DNA of 64,000 nt from Brucella anthropi_A. GTDB lineage: Bacteria > Pseudomonadota > Alphaproteobacteria > Rhizobiales > Rhizobiaceae. The position numbers were made by a program, and so were the translations under genes. The notes beneath the pieces are model-generated. The model did not search any database. It worked only from the letters and a program-made list of their open reading frames with translations, and had not been told where the DNA came from. The stretch is taken from assembly GCF_046630315.1 (NCBI RefSeq), contig NZ_LQBD01000036.1, positions 124,001 through 188,000 on the forward strand, read 5' to 3'. This document shows positions 1-7,344 of the stretch, piece after piece (within the stretch, counting starts at the first letter, position 1; every line of letters begins with the position of its first letter).

Positions 1-47
1 TCATTCCGGCGGGCATGAGCGACGACGACATTGATGCCGTGACCTAA
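1..47 (+). CDS. 3' end of an upstream gene (partial)
   Basis: The third forward frame is open from the window edge and ends at a TAA at 45-47, giving the C-terminal residues IPAGMSDDDIDAVT. Too little is present to assign a family. The downstream neighbour on the same strand is an Nfu-type scaffold gene starting 110 bases later, so the two may be co-transcribed. A real gene is inferred from the open frame to the edge only. Confidence 0.4.
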   Translation, partial: IPAGMSDDDIDAVT

Positions 48-157
48 TCATCCTATATTGATGGCAACTGATACGCGTAAGATCGGGACTGCACTTGCGT
101 CCATTTGGATCTGCGCTTACGAAAATCGTTCCAAAATCTGAAAGCGGGACAACTGGC

Positions 158-730
158 ATGTTCATCCAGACTGAAACCACGCCCAACCCGGCGACCCTGA
201 AGTTTCTTCCCGGCAAGGTCGTGATGCCGGAAGGCACCGCCGATTTTCGCGATGCCTCCACCGCTGGCAACACGTCGCCGCTTGCAGCCAAGCTCTTTTC
301 GGTTCCGGGCGTGACGGGTGTTTTCTTCGGCTATGACTTCATCACCGTCACCAAGGAAGACGGCGAGTGGCAGCATCTGAAACCCGCCATTCTCGGCACG
401 ATCATGGAACATTTCATGTCGGGCGCGCCTGCAATGGCCGGCAACAGCAATGCAGATGCCGCCGCCGCGCATGGCGAGGAAGAATTTTTCGATGAAGCTG
501 ACGCCGAAACCGTCGAAATCATCAAGGAACTGATCGAAACCCGCGTTCGCCCGGCCGTTGCGCAGGATGGCGGCGACATCACGTTCCGTGGTTTTGAAAA
601 TGGCACCGTATTCCTCAATATGAAGGGCGCCTGCTCCGGTTGCCCGTCCTCAACGGCAACCTTGAAGCATGGCATCCAGAATCTTCTGCGCCATTTCGTG
701 CCGGAAGTGCAGCAGGTCGAACAGATCTGA
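158..730 (+). CDS. NifU-like / Nfu Fe-S cluster scaffold protein
   Basis: Predicted 190-residue cytoplasmic protein that assembles and hands over Fe-S clusters. An Nfu N-terminal domain (about residues 1-88, opening MFIQTETTPNPATLKFLPG) is joined by an acidic, Ala-rich linker to a C-terminal NifU domain (about 115-185). The cluster-binding C-x2-C pair is Cys159/Cys162 in the context GACSGCPSS. The frame is open further upstream to an ATG at 95, but MFIQTE is the usual start of this family, so 158 is chosen. It matches the alphaproteobacterial and mitochondrial NFU1 architecture. It is followed by a hairpin that could end transcription. The family call is secure; the client proteins are unknown. 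Confidence 0.93.
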   Translation: MFIQTETTPNPATLKFLPGKVVMPEGTADFRDASTAGNTSPLAAKLFSVPGVTGVFFGYDFITVTKEDGEWQHLKPAILGTIMEHFMSGAPAMAGNSNADAAAAHGEEEFFDEADAETVEIIKELIETRVRPAVAQDGGDITFRGFENGTVFLNMKGACSGCPSSTATLKHGIQNLLRHFVPEVQQVEQI

Positions 731-749
731 TCTCACTCAGATTTATAAG

Positions 750-776
750 GAAAAAGGCCGCTTCAAGCGGCCTCAG
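750..776. terminator. hairpin, arm 1 of a 27-bp inverted repeat between nfu and the L,D-transpeptidase
   Basis: AGGCCGC (755-761) pairs with GCGGCCT (767-773) around TTCAA. An A-run at 751-755 precedes it on the plus strand, so read on the minus strand it is a hairpin followed by T's. It would therefore stop transcripts from the transpeptidase gene rather than from nfu. An inverted copy lies at 911-937. Confidence 0.6.
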
Positions 777-788
777 ATTGATGACAAA

Positions 789-823
789 CCCCTCGATTTT
801 TGGCCGCAATCAAAAACGAGGGG
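789..823. repeat. 13-bp hairpin between two terminator copies
   Basis: CCCCTCG (789-795) pairs with CGAGGGG (817-823), and inside it TTTTTG (797-802) pairs with CAAAAA (811-816), with one bulged A at 796 and loop GCCGCAAT. It sits in the middle of the convergent intergenic spacer and has no T-run. Role unknown. Confidence 0.55.
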
Positions 824-910
824 CTTTGATTCCGATCTGTTCACGTTTTGAATCTGTGACGTTCCGTGAATCTGAGGCCATTTTGACCCTGCCGGAGGTT
901 TGTCAGCAGC

Positions 911-937
911 CTGAGGCCGCTTCAAGCGGCCTTTTTC
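911..937 (+). terminator. hairpin, arm 2 of the 27-bp inverted repeat, with T-run
   Basis: AGGCCGC (914-920) pairs with GCGGCCT (926-932) around TTCAA, followed by TTTTTC on the plus strand. It has the form of an intrinsic terminator for transcription coming from nfu. It is the reverse complement of 750-776 except for the centre of the loop. Confidence 0.6.
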
Positions 938-943
938 ATATCC

Positions 944-1564
944 TTATTGCTTCACGATAACCTTGGCACCCTGCTCGGTGCGATCGTAAAGATCCATGAT
1001 ATCCTGGTTCATGAGGCGGATGCAGCCGGAAGACATTGCCTTGCCGATGGACCACCATTCCGGCGTGCCGTGCAGGCGATAGCCCGTGTCGCCGCCCTTG
1101 TTGAAGAGATAGAGCGCGCGGGCGCCAAGCGGATTGCGCAAGCCGGGGTCCATGCCATTGCGATATTTGGCCAATTCCGGCTGGCGCTTGATCATCGCGG
1201 AAGGCGGCGTCCAGGTCGGCCATTCCCGCTTCATGGCGACGCGGGCCGTGCCGGACCATTCGAAGCCTTGGCGGCCAACACCAATACCGTACCGCATGGC
1301 CTTGCCTTCCGGCATGATGAGATAAAGATACTTTTCCCGCGTATCGACGATGATGGTGCCAGGCTTTTCATCCGTCGGATATTTGACGACCTGGCGGCGA
1401 TATTGCGCGGGTATCTTTTCGCTCGGAATGGCCGGAACGACATAGCCGGCATCAGTGACCGAAGAATAGGAAGCGGTATAGAAAGGACCGCCTGCGGTCG
1501 AGCAGCCGGCCAATGCGCCTGCCAGAAAAAGGGCCGCCGTCAATTTCAGGACGCGAGAATTCAT
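944..1564 (-). CDS. L,D-transpeptidase (YkuD domain), predicted lipoprotein
   Basis: Predicted 206-residue lipoprotein. The N-terminus MNSRVLKLTAALFLAGALAG ends in a lipobox (LAGC, lipidated Cys21). The YkuD catalytic domain occupies about residues 68-206 and carries the active-site signature, with His165 in YRLHGTP and Cys181 in SSGCIRLMNQD. Such enzymes make meso-DAP to meso-DAP cross-links in peptidoglycan or attach outer-membrane proteins to it. The frame opens further upstream (to 1579), but the ATG at 1564 is preceded by GGGGGAA and gives a clean signal peptide. It is convergent with nfu and divergent from mmcB, with a CtrA-type box in the divergent spacer. Which cross-link it makes cannot be told from sequence. 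Confidence 0.92.
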   Translation of the reverse strand: MNSRVLKLTAALFLAGALAGCSTAGGPFYTASYSSVTDAGYVVPAIPSEKIPAQYRRQVVKYPTDEKPGTIIVDTREKYLYLIMPEGKAMRYGIGVGRQGFEWSGTARVAMKREWPTWTPPSAMIKRQPELAKYRNGMDPGLRNPLGARALYLFNKGGDTGYRLHGTPEWWSIGKAMSSGCIRLMNQDIMDLYDRTEQGAKVIVKQ

Positions 1565-1660
1565 GCATTCCCCCCACATTGGTTCATTCCGTCAATGGAA
1601 CCGTGATAGCCGAAGATAGAAGCGAATCGCTCAATTCCTGCTGAAGATGGGGCAGTATTG

Positions 1661-1677
1661 TTAACCAGGCGTTAACC
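1661..1677. promoter_or_regulatory. candidate CtrA binding site TTAA-N7-TTAACC
   Basis: TTAACCAGGCGTTAACC reads TTAA (1661-1664), seven bases, TTAA (1672-1675). This matches the full alphaproteobacterial CtrA box exactly. It lies 97 bases upstream of the L,D-transpeptidase start and about 125 bases upstream of the mmcB start, so it could serve either divergent gene. Binding is inferred from the motif only. Confidence 0.55.
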
Positions 1678-1801
1678 GTAAATTGAAAATTCCTTGAATA
1701 TGACATTTTTTGGCCATGTTTCGTCAGGCTGCCGCAGTTTTCGTGACAGGCTTTCTGGTTTTCCGATTGTTTCAATCCAAATCCACGCACACACTACGCC
1801 C

Positions 1802-2296
1802 ATGCCAATCGTGATTCCCAACCAGACCCATCCTCTTTCCGATGGCCGACAGTCGGAGAACGCCATGCTGGTGCGGCGCGGCGTGCAGCGTCTCTTTCTG
1901 GAAATGGGACTTGCCACATTGCCGGAACTTCCGCTGGCCTCCGGCAGGCGCGCCGACCTGATCGCGGTCAGCCGCAAGGGGGAAATCTGGATCGTGGAAA
2001 TCAAATCATCGGTCGAAGACTGGAAAGCAGACCGCAAATGGCCCGATTATCGCGCTTATTGCGACCGGCTGTTCTTTGCCACCCATCCGGCGGTGCCGCG
2101 CGAAATATTTCCGCAAGAATGCGGCTTCATTCTCTCTGATGGCTATGGCGCGGAGATCCTGCGCGACGCGCCGGAGCATAAATTGCCCGGCGCCACGCGA
2201 AAGGCGCTGATGTTGCGCTTTGCGCGCGCGGGCGCAGCGCGCCTGACAATCGCCGAACTTGCCGGTCTTGATGTGCCGGATGCCGAAATCGATTGA
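1802..2296 (+). CDS. mmcB: MmcB-family DNA repair protein
   Basis: Predicted 164-residue cytoplasmic protein. It has the PD-(D/E)xK-like pattern of MmcB/DUF-type putative nucleases: a basic N-terminal helix (LVRRGVQRLFLEMGLATLPE), then RRADLIAVSRKGEIWIVEIKSSVEDW with Asp and the E-x-K pair in consecutive strands, then DWKADRKWPDYRAYCDRLFFA. In Caulobacter the homologue belongs to the DNA-damage response and protects against mitomycin C. The frame is open from 1694, but residues before the ATG at 1802 do not look protein-like, so 1802 is chosen. No GTTC-N7-GTTC LexA box is evident upstream. It ends 6 bases before the convergent prrA stop. Confidence 0.82.
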   Translation: MPIVIPNQTHPLSDGRQSENAMLVRRGVQRLFLEMGLATLPELPLASGRRADLIAVSRKGEIWIVEIKSSVEDWKADRKWPDYRAYCDRLFFATHPAVPREIFPQECGFILSDGYGAEILRDAPEHKLPGATRKALMLRFARAGAARLTIAELAGLDVPDAEID

Positions 2297-2302
2297 TTGA
2301 TT

Positions 2303-2866
2303 TCAGCGTGGCGCGCGCTTCGCCAGAATGCGCTGCAAGGTGCGGCGATGCATGTTGAGGCGACGTGCAGTCTCGGAAACGTTGCGCTCGCACATTTCAT
2401 AGACACGCTGGATATGTTCCCAGCGCACTCGGTCGGCGGACATCGGATTTTCCGGCGGCGCAACCTTTTCACCCGGACGGCGGGTCAGGGCCGCGAAGAC
2501 CTCATCCGCATCCGCAGGCTTCGACAGATAATCGATGGCGCCAAGCTTAACCGCATTCACCGCGGTTGCGATATTGCCATATCCGGTGAGAACGATGGCG
2601 CGCGTATCGGCGCGGCGCGAGCGAATAGCCTCGATGATGTCGAGACCGTTGCCATCGCCGAGCCGCATGTCCACGACAGCATAGGCCGGCGCGGCGGCCT
2701 TGGCAGCGGCAATGCCTTCCTCAACCGATTCCGCAATCGTGACCTGAAAACCCCGGCTCTCCATGGCGCGGGCAAGGCGCTGCAAGAAAGGCTTGTCATC
2801 ATCAACCAGAAGGAGGGTCGGATCGTTGCCTATGGCTTCGGTGTCTTCCTGCTTCAAGTCGTCCAT
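2303..2866 (-). CDS. prrA: redox response regulator PrrA/RegA/ActR
   Basis: Predicted 187-residue transcription factor. The receiver domain (about 16-130) has the acidic pair in LLLVDDDKP, the phospho-acceptor Asp66 in VVDMRLGDGNG, the Thr in VLTGYG and the Lys in YLSKPADADEV. A proline-flanked linker leads to a C-terminal Fis-type helix-turn-helix (HIQRVYEMCERNVSETARRLNMHRRTLQR). This short receiver plus Fis layout, without an AAA+ domain, is typical of RegA/ActR/PrrA. It responds with PrrB to redox state and controls respiration and oxygen adaptation. It lies downstream of its kinase gene on the same strand with a 197-base gap, so it may also have its own promoter. Confidence 0.93.
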   Translation of the reverse strand: MDDLKQEDTEAIGNDPTLLLVDDDKPFLQRLARAMESRGFQVTIAESVEEGIAAAKAAAPAYAVVDMRLGDGNGLDIIEAIRSRRADTRAIVLTGYGNIATAVNAVKLGAIDYLSKPADADEVFAALTRRPGEKVAPPENPMSADRVRWEHIQRVYEMCERNVSETARRLNMHRRTLQRILAKRAPR

Positions 2867-3063
2867 GGGGTGCTTCCTGCCTGTATTTTTCTTTCCTTAT
2901 TGATACCCCTGCGTCAAAAAGTCAAATAGCCATTGAATTGTTGAAGCAATTTAAGCGCTCGCCTCACAGTAAGGCGGGCGCAAGCCTTTGTATTTCAAGA
3001 ATATTCTGAAATGTGGACACAAGGATTTGATAGGATAATCATGTGTTTGCCGAAAAGCCCGCT

Positions 3064-4359
3064 TCAGCCCGATGTAAAGGCCGAGCGCGGCCAGACCACC
3101 TTGACCTCCGCGCCCTGACCCGGATTGTTGCGATTGCGGAAGGTGATCTGCGCGCCGGAGCGTTCCAGCAATGTTTTGGCGATGAACAGGCCAAGGCCAA
3201 GGCCTCCGCCGCCATTGCGGGTCTGATCGCGGCTCGTCATATAGGGCTCGCCGATGCGGTCGAGGATTTCCGGTTTGAATCCGTCACCATCGTCCTGAAT
3301 GGTCACGCTCACATGCCCTTCGGTCCAGCCCCAGGTGACGCTGACCGTATCGCGTGCAAAATCGACGGCATTTTCCACCAGATTGCCGAGGCCGTAAAGC
3401 AGGCCGGGATTGCGTCGGGTGACGGGCTCCGGTTTCGGGCCTTCCGTTTTGTGCACGTCGATGGTGATGCCGAAGTTGCGGTGCGGCGCGATGACCTCTT
3501 CGATCAGCGAGGACAGCGGCAGGCGCGACATATGTTCCTCGCCCTCCGAGGAAAGGCTGGTCAGCCGCTGGAGAATCTCACGGCAGCGCTGCGTCTGGGA
3601 GTGAAGCAGGGCAATGTCTTCGGCAAGGCTCGTATCGGTGGTGCGGGCGCGCTGCATTTCCTTCACCACCAGCGCAATCGTTGCCAGCGGCGTGCCAAGC
3701 TCATGGGCAGCCGCAGCGGCCAGCCCGTCCAGTGCCGACAGATGCTGTTCGCGCTGGAGAATGAGTTCGGCGGCACTCAATGCGTCGCCCAATTGGCGGG
3801 CCTCCTCGGCGATGCGATAGGCATAGACCCCGGTGAAGCCGAGCGCCGAAATGATGGCGCACCAGATGCCGATCACAAACAGGAATGGCAGGTCCAGAGT
3901 TTCGCCCGGATACCAGGGCAGCGGTTCATGCCGGACGACAAGCACCGACGTGCAGACGACGACCAGCAGGGCAAGCACCAGCGTATGGCGCGCGGAAAGT
4001 GAGGTCGCCGAGATGATGACGGGCACGATCATCAAGATGATGAAAGGATTTTGCAGCCCGCCCGTGAGGTACAACAGCCCTGCCAGTTGCAGAATATCGA
4101 AGGCCAGCACCAGGCTTGCAGCGGCCGGATTGAGCCGATGATTGGTCGGAAAGCGAAAGGCGAGATAAAGATTGAGCCAGGCCGAGCAGGCGATCAGCGC
4201 AAAGCAGATGCCGACGGCAAAAGGGAATTGCAGATAGAGCGCCACCAGCATGACGGCCGCCGTCTGGCCGGCAATCGCCAGCCAGCGCACACGTATCAAG
4301 GTGGTCAGCCGCGGGCGGCGCGAAAGATTGGAAGCGCGATTCTCGAATTCTGCGTGCAT
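3064..4359 (-). CDS. prrB: redox sensor histidine kinase PrrB/RegB/ActS
   Basis: Predicted 431-residue inner-membrane kinase with about six transmembrane helices in the first 185 residues. The quinone-linked redox box GGLQNPF is at about residues 100-106. The H-box AAAAHELGTPLATIAL places the phosphorylated His at about 219. The redox-active Cys of the family is seen at about 259 (SQTQRCREI). The ATPase domain follows, with N-box NLVENAVDFA and Gly-rich GGGGLGLGLFIAKTLLERSGA. All sensing and catalytic elements are intact. It autophosphorylates and passes phosphate to PrrA, encoded next on the same strand. The signal is redox state of the quinone pool or thiol, by family knowledge. Confidence 0.94.
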   Translation of the reverse strand: MHAEFENRASNLSRRPRLTTLIRVRWLAIAGQTAAVMLVALYLQFPFAVGICFALIACSAWLNLYLAFRFPTNHRLNPAAASLVLAFDILQLAGLLYLTGGLQNPFIILMIVPVIISATSLSARHTLVLALLVVVCTSVLVVRHEPLPWYPGETLDLPFLFVIGIWCAIISALGFTGVYAYRIAEEARQLGDALSAAELILQREQHLSALDGLAAAAAHELGTPLATIALVVKEMQRARTTDTSLAEDIALLHSQTQRCREILQRLTSLSSEGEEHMSRLPLSSLIEEVIAPHRNFGITIDVHKTEGPKPEPVTRRNPGLLYGLGNLVENAVDFARDTVSVTWGWTEGHVSVTIQDDGDGFKPEILDRIGEPYMTSRDQTRNGGGGLGLGLFIAKTLLERSGAQITFRNRNNPGQGAEVKVVWPRSAFTSG

Positions 4360-4441
4360 GGGGTCCCTCGTCAGGGCCTCTTATGAGGCAAGCCCGGACA
4401 GGAATGCAAGCGAAACTGCGTTATCCGGTCGCAGGCCGAAT

Positions 4442-6982
4442 TTACGTCCCGCGCGGCTTGGCGCGGCGGGTGGCTTGCGCATTGGCCGGGTCTTCCGGCC
4501 AGACATGTTTCGGATAACGCCCGCGCATGTCGGAACGCACATCGGCCCATGAGCCTTTCCAGAAGCCGGGAAGATCGCGCGTGATCTGGATCGGGCGATG
4601 GGCAGGAGAGAGAAGCTCCAGCAAAAGCGGCACCGTGCCATTGGCGATGGAAGGATGCGTGGCGAGGCCGAACAATTCCTGCACACGGACGGCCAGTACC
4701 GGCTCATCAGCGTCATAGCGGATGGGAATATGCGAGCCGGTCGGCACCGCGAAATGGGTCGGCGCAAGCTGGTCGACGCTGCGCTGCAAATCAAACGGCA
4801 CAAGGCTCATCAGGCCGTTTTTCAGCACGTGCCCCGGAACGCGGTCGAGCTGGGCCTCGCCCGTCAGGAAGGGCAAGAGCCAGTCTTCAAGCCGGTCCAG
4901 AAGCGTTTCGTCTTCCATCGACGGCCATGGATCGCCGAGGCCGCGATGAAGCCAGCCAAGCCGGCAGCGCAGGATTTCGGCTTCCCTGTTCCATGGCAGG
5001 ATGGAAAGCCCATGCTCGCGCAAGGCCGCAATCACACCTTCGTCGGCGGCGGCACCGGAGGGAGCGGCAAGCGGCTTTTCCGAAAGCGCGATCATGCCGA
5101 TGCGCACGGCTTCGCGCGCCCGCAGGGCGTTCTTTTCCGGGTCATAGACGACCAGCTTGCCGCTTTCGATCCGGTCGCCAAGCGCGGCGCGGATTTCGGA
5201 TTCAGAGGTTTCCGCCGCCGACAGAATGCGGGCGCGGCCCGCCTTGCCGGACATATCGGCCACCACCAGCCATGGCGCGCGGCTAAGGCTGACGGCGGGC
5301 TCGACTTCGCCGCCGCGCCCATTGGCGAGCAGGAACTGTCCCGTTGCCCCGCGCGCCTTGGCGATGCGGTCCGGATAGGCATCGATCAACAGGCGTCCCA
5401 CGCCCGAACCGGCAGGCGCACCCTGATTGCGCAGATTGGCCGCGAGGCGCTTCGCCAGCCCCCTGGCACGCTGCGCCCGGTCAGAGCGATCACCGCGAAA
5501 GCGCGAAAGACGGGTTTCAAGATCGATATCGTTGCCGCCAAGCCCGCGCTCGGTCAAAAGCACGGCCAGTTCGGCTGCGGCCTCTGCCTCGCCGCGCCTG
5601 GCGGCTTCCGCCACCATATGGGCCAGCCGCGCCGGGAGAGCGAGCGAGCGCATTGCCTCACCATCCGGCGTCAGACGGCCAGCCTCATCCAGCGCGCCCA
5701 GCCGATGCAAAAGGGTCTTCGCTTCGGCGAGGGCCGGTTTCGGCGGCTTGTCGAGAAAATTGAGCGTCGCAGGATCGGTCACCCCCCATGCCGCGGCATC
5801 AAGCACAAGGCCGGACAGGTCAGCCTCCAGAATTTCCGGCGGCGAAAAGGCGGGAAGCGACGCCGTCTGGCCCTGATGCCAGAGGCGGATCGCGACACCG
5901 GGTTCGGTTCGCCCGGCACGGCCCGCACGCTGATCGGCACTTGCGCGCGACGTCCGCACGGTTTCAAGCCGGGTGAGGCCGGTGGCCGGTTCATATTTCG
6001 GCAGGCGGGCGAGCCCGCTGTCGATCACCACGCGCACGCCATCGATGGTGATCGATGTTTCGGCAATCGCGGTCGCCAGCACGATCTTGCGCTTGCCCGC
6101 AGGCGCGGGCCTGATCGCCGCATCCTGCGCGCCGCCTTCCATCGCGCCATAAAGCGGCGCGAGCAGGACATTGGCCGGCAGCCTGTCTTGCAGAAGCCGC
6201 ACCGTGCGTTCGATCTCGCCCTGCCCCGGCAGGAAGGCCAGAATACTGCCCGTCTCGTCCGCCAGCGCATCGCGGATCGCCCGCGCCATCGCATCCTCGA
6301 TCCGCTCATCCGCCTTGCGGTCGCGATAGCGGATATCGACCGGATAGGCGCGGCCCTCGCTCTCGATGACCGGCGCATCGCCAAGAAGCGAGGCCACGCG
6401 CGCGCCATCGAGCGTTGCCGACATGACGAGTATCTTGAGGTCATCGCGCAATGCCGCCTGCACGTCGAGCGCCAGCGCCAATCCGAAATCGGCGTCGAGG
6501 CTGCGTTCATGGAACTCATCGAAGAGAACGGCGGCGACACCCTTCAGGTCAGGATCATCGAGGATCATGCGCGCAAAGACGCCCTCGGTGACGACGAGGA
6601 TTCTGGTTTTGCCCGACACCCTGCTTTCAAGGCGCATCCGGTAGCCGACCGTTTCGCCCGGCTCCTCCCCCAGAAGCTGCGCCATGCGGCGGGCTGCGGC
6701 GCGGGCAGCAAGCCGCCTTGGTTCCAGAAGCACGATCATGCCCTCCCCGCGCCAGTCCGCACCCAGCATATGGAGCGGCACCAGCGTCGTCTTGCCCGCG
6801 CCGGGCGGCGCGACAAGGACCGCGCTTGCGTGAAGCGCCAATGCCTCATCAAGCTGAGGCAGAATTCGTGTCACGGGAAGATCGGGCAGGCTCGTCAAGG
6901 GCTTTCCATCTTTTGCATTGAACGCCCTGGCGGTTTGCATGAGCGGCGGGGAATTGTCCAGCCGTTCCGGGCCGATTGACAT
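4442..6982 (-). CDS. hrpB: ATP-dependent RNA helicase HrpB
   Basis: Predicted 846-residue DEAH-type helicase, close to the usual length of about 800-850. Motifs in order: Walker A VAPPGAGKTT (about 60), motif Ia EPRRLAARAAARRMA, motif II DEFH, motif III SATL, motif VI QRAGRAGRTEPG, then the HA2 and C-terminal HrpB domains. Its in-vivo role in bacteria is poorly defined. The longest frame starts at the ATG at 6982, which lies inside the frm operator and has a purine run only one base away. The next in-frame ATG (6940, MQTARAF) is a credible alternative start. It is divergent from frmR. Confidence 0.92.
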   Translation of the reverse strand: MSIGPERLDNSPPLMQTARAFNAKDGKPLTSLPDLPVTRILPQLDEALALHASAVLVAPPGAGKTTLVPLHMLGADWRGEGMIVLLEPRRLAARAAARRMAQLLGEEPGETVGYRMRLESRVSGKTRILVVTEGVFARMILDDPDLKGVAAVLFDEFHERSLDADFGLALALDVQAALRDDLKILVMSATLDGARVASLLGDAPVIESEGRAYPVDIRYRDRKADERIEDAMARAIRDALADETGSILAFLPGQGEIERTVRLLQDRLPANVLLAPLYGAMEGGAQDAAIRPAPAGKRKIVLATAIAETSITIDGVRVVIDSGLARLPKYEPATGLTRLETVRTSRASADQRAGRAGRTEPGVAIRLWHQGQTASLPAFSPPEILEADLSGLVLDAAAWGVTDPATLNFLDKPPKPALAEAKTLLHRLGALDEAGRLTPDGEAMRSLALPARLAHMVAEAARRGEAEAAAELAVLLTERGLGGNDIDLETRLSRFRGDRSDRAQRARGLAKRLAANLRNQGAPAGSGVGRLLIDAYPDRIAKARGATGQFLLANGRGGEVEPAVSLSRAPWLVVADMSGKAGRARILSAAETSESEIRAALGDRIESGKLVVYDPEKNALRAREAVRIGMIALSEKPLAAPSGAAADEGVIAALREHGLSILPWNREAEILRCRLGWLHRGLGDPWPSMEDETLLDRLEDWLLPFLTGEAQLDRVPGHVLKNGLMSLVPFDLQRSVDQLAPTHFAVPTGSHIPIRYDADEPVLAVRVQELFGLATHPSIANGTVPLLLELLSPAHRPIQITRDLPGFWKGSWADVRSDMRGRYPKHVWPEDPANAQATRRAKPRGT

Positions 6983-7004
6983 ACTCCCCCAGAGTATTTA
7001 GGCT
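6976..7004 (+). promoter_or_regulatory. frm promoter with FrmR-type operator in the spacer
   Basis: A consensus -35 TTGACA (6976-6981) and a weak -10 TAGGCT (6999-7004) are 17 bases apart. The spacer is almost exactly filled by the perfect inverted repeat ATACTC-CCCCA-GAGTAT (6981-6997). A/T-rich arms around a G/C run are the known form of CsoR/RcnR/FrmR operators. FrmR bound here would block RNA polymerase until formaldehyde modifies it. The site also covers the first possible start of hrpB. This is inference from motif and position. Confidence 0.65.
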
Positions 7005-7025
7005 TCGTGAAAATCGGGAGAATCC

Positions 7026-7310
7026 ATGCCGCATTCGCCGGAAGACAAGAAGCGCGCCCTGACGCGCCTGCGCCGTATCAGGGGGCAGGCCGAAGCGCTG
7101 GAACGCGCGGTGGAAGCGGGGACGGAATGCGCGGCGCTTCTCCAGCAGATCGCCGCATTGCGGGGTGCTGCCAACGGGTTGATGGCCGAAGTGCTGGAAA
7201 GCCATTTTCGCGAGACTTTCGGACATGCGCGCGAAACCATGGCGCAAAAAGACGATCCCGATGCACAGATCGATGAAATCATGCGGATTTTGCGCACCTA
7301 TCTGAAATAG
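7026..7310 (+). CDS. frmR: formaldehyde-responsive repressor FrmR
   Basis: Predicted 94-residue all-helical CsoR/RcnR-family repressor. It resembles E. coli FrmR strongly, with RRIRGQAEALERAVE and LLQQIAALRGAANGLMAEVL as landmarks. The two formaldehyde-reactive positions are present: Pro2 (after Met removal) and Cys35, which become bridged by a methylene link in FrmR. GGGAG lies upstream of the ATG. It is the first gene of a formaldehyde-detoxification operon and probably represses it from the inverted repeat at 6981-6997. A metal-sensing role is less likely given the neighbours. Confidence 0.93.
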   Translation: MPHSPEDKKRALTRLRRIRGQAEALERAVEAGTECAALLQQIAALRGAANGLMAEVLESHFRETFGHARETMAQKDDPDAQIDEIMRILRTYLK

Positions 7311-7344
7311 GCGCGCAACACACAACTGGAAGGGAAACATCGCC

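Noticed and set aside
1565..1801. LexA (SOS) box for mmcB
   Set aside because: The alphaproteobacterial GTTC-N7-GTTC pattern is not present in the upstream spacer.
4598..6979. A 793-codon plus-strand open frame opposite hrpB
   Set aside because: HrpB has all helicase motifs on the minus strand; this frame has no recognisable domain and is an antisense shadow.
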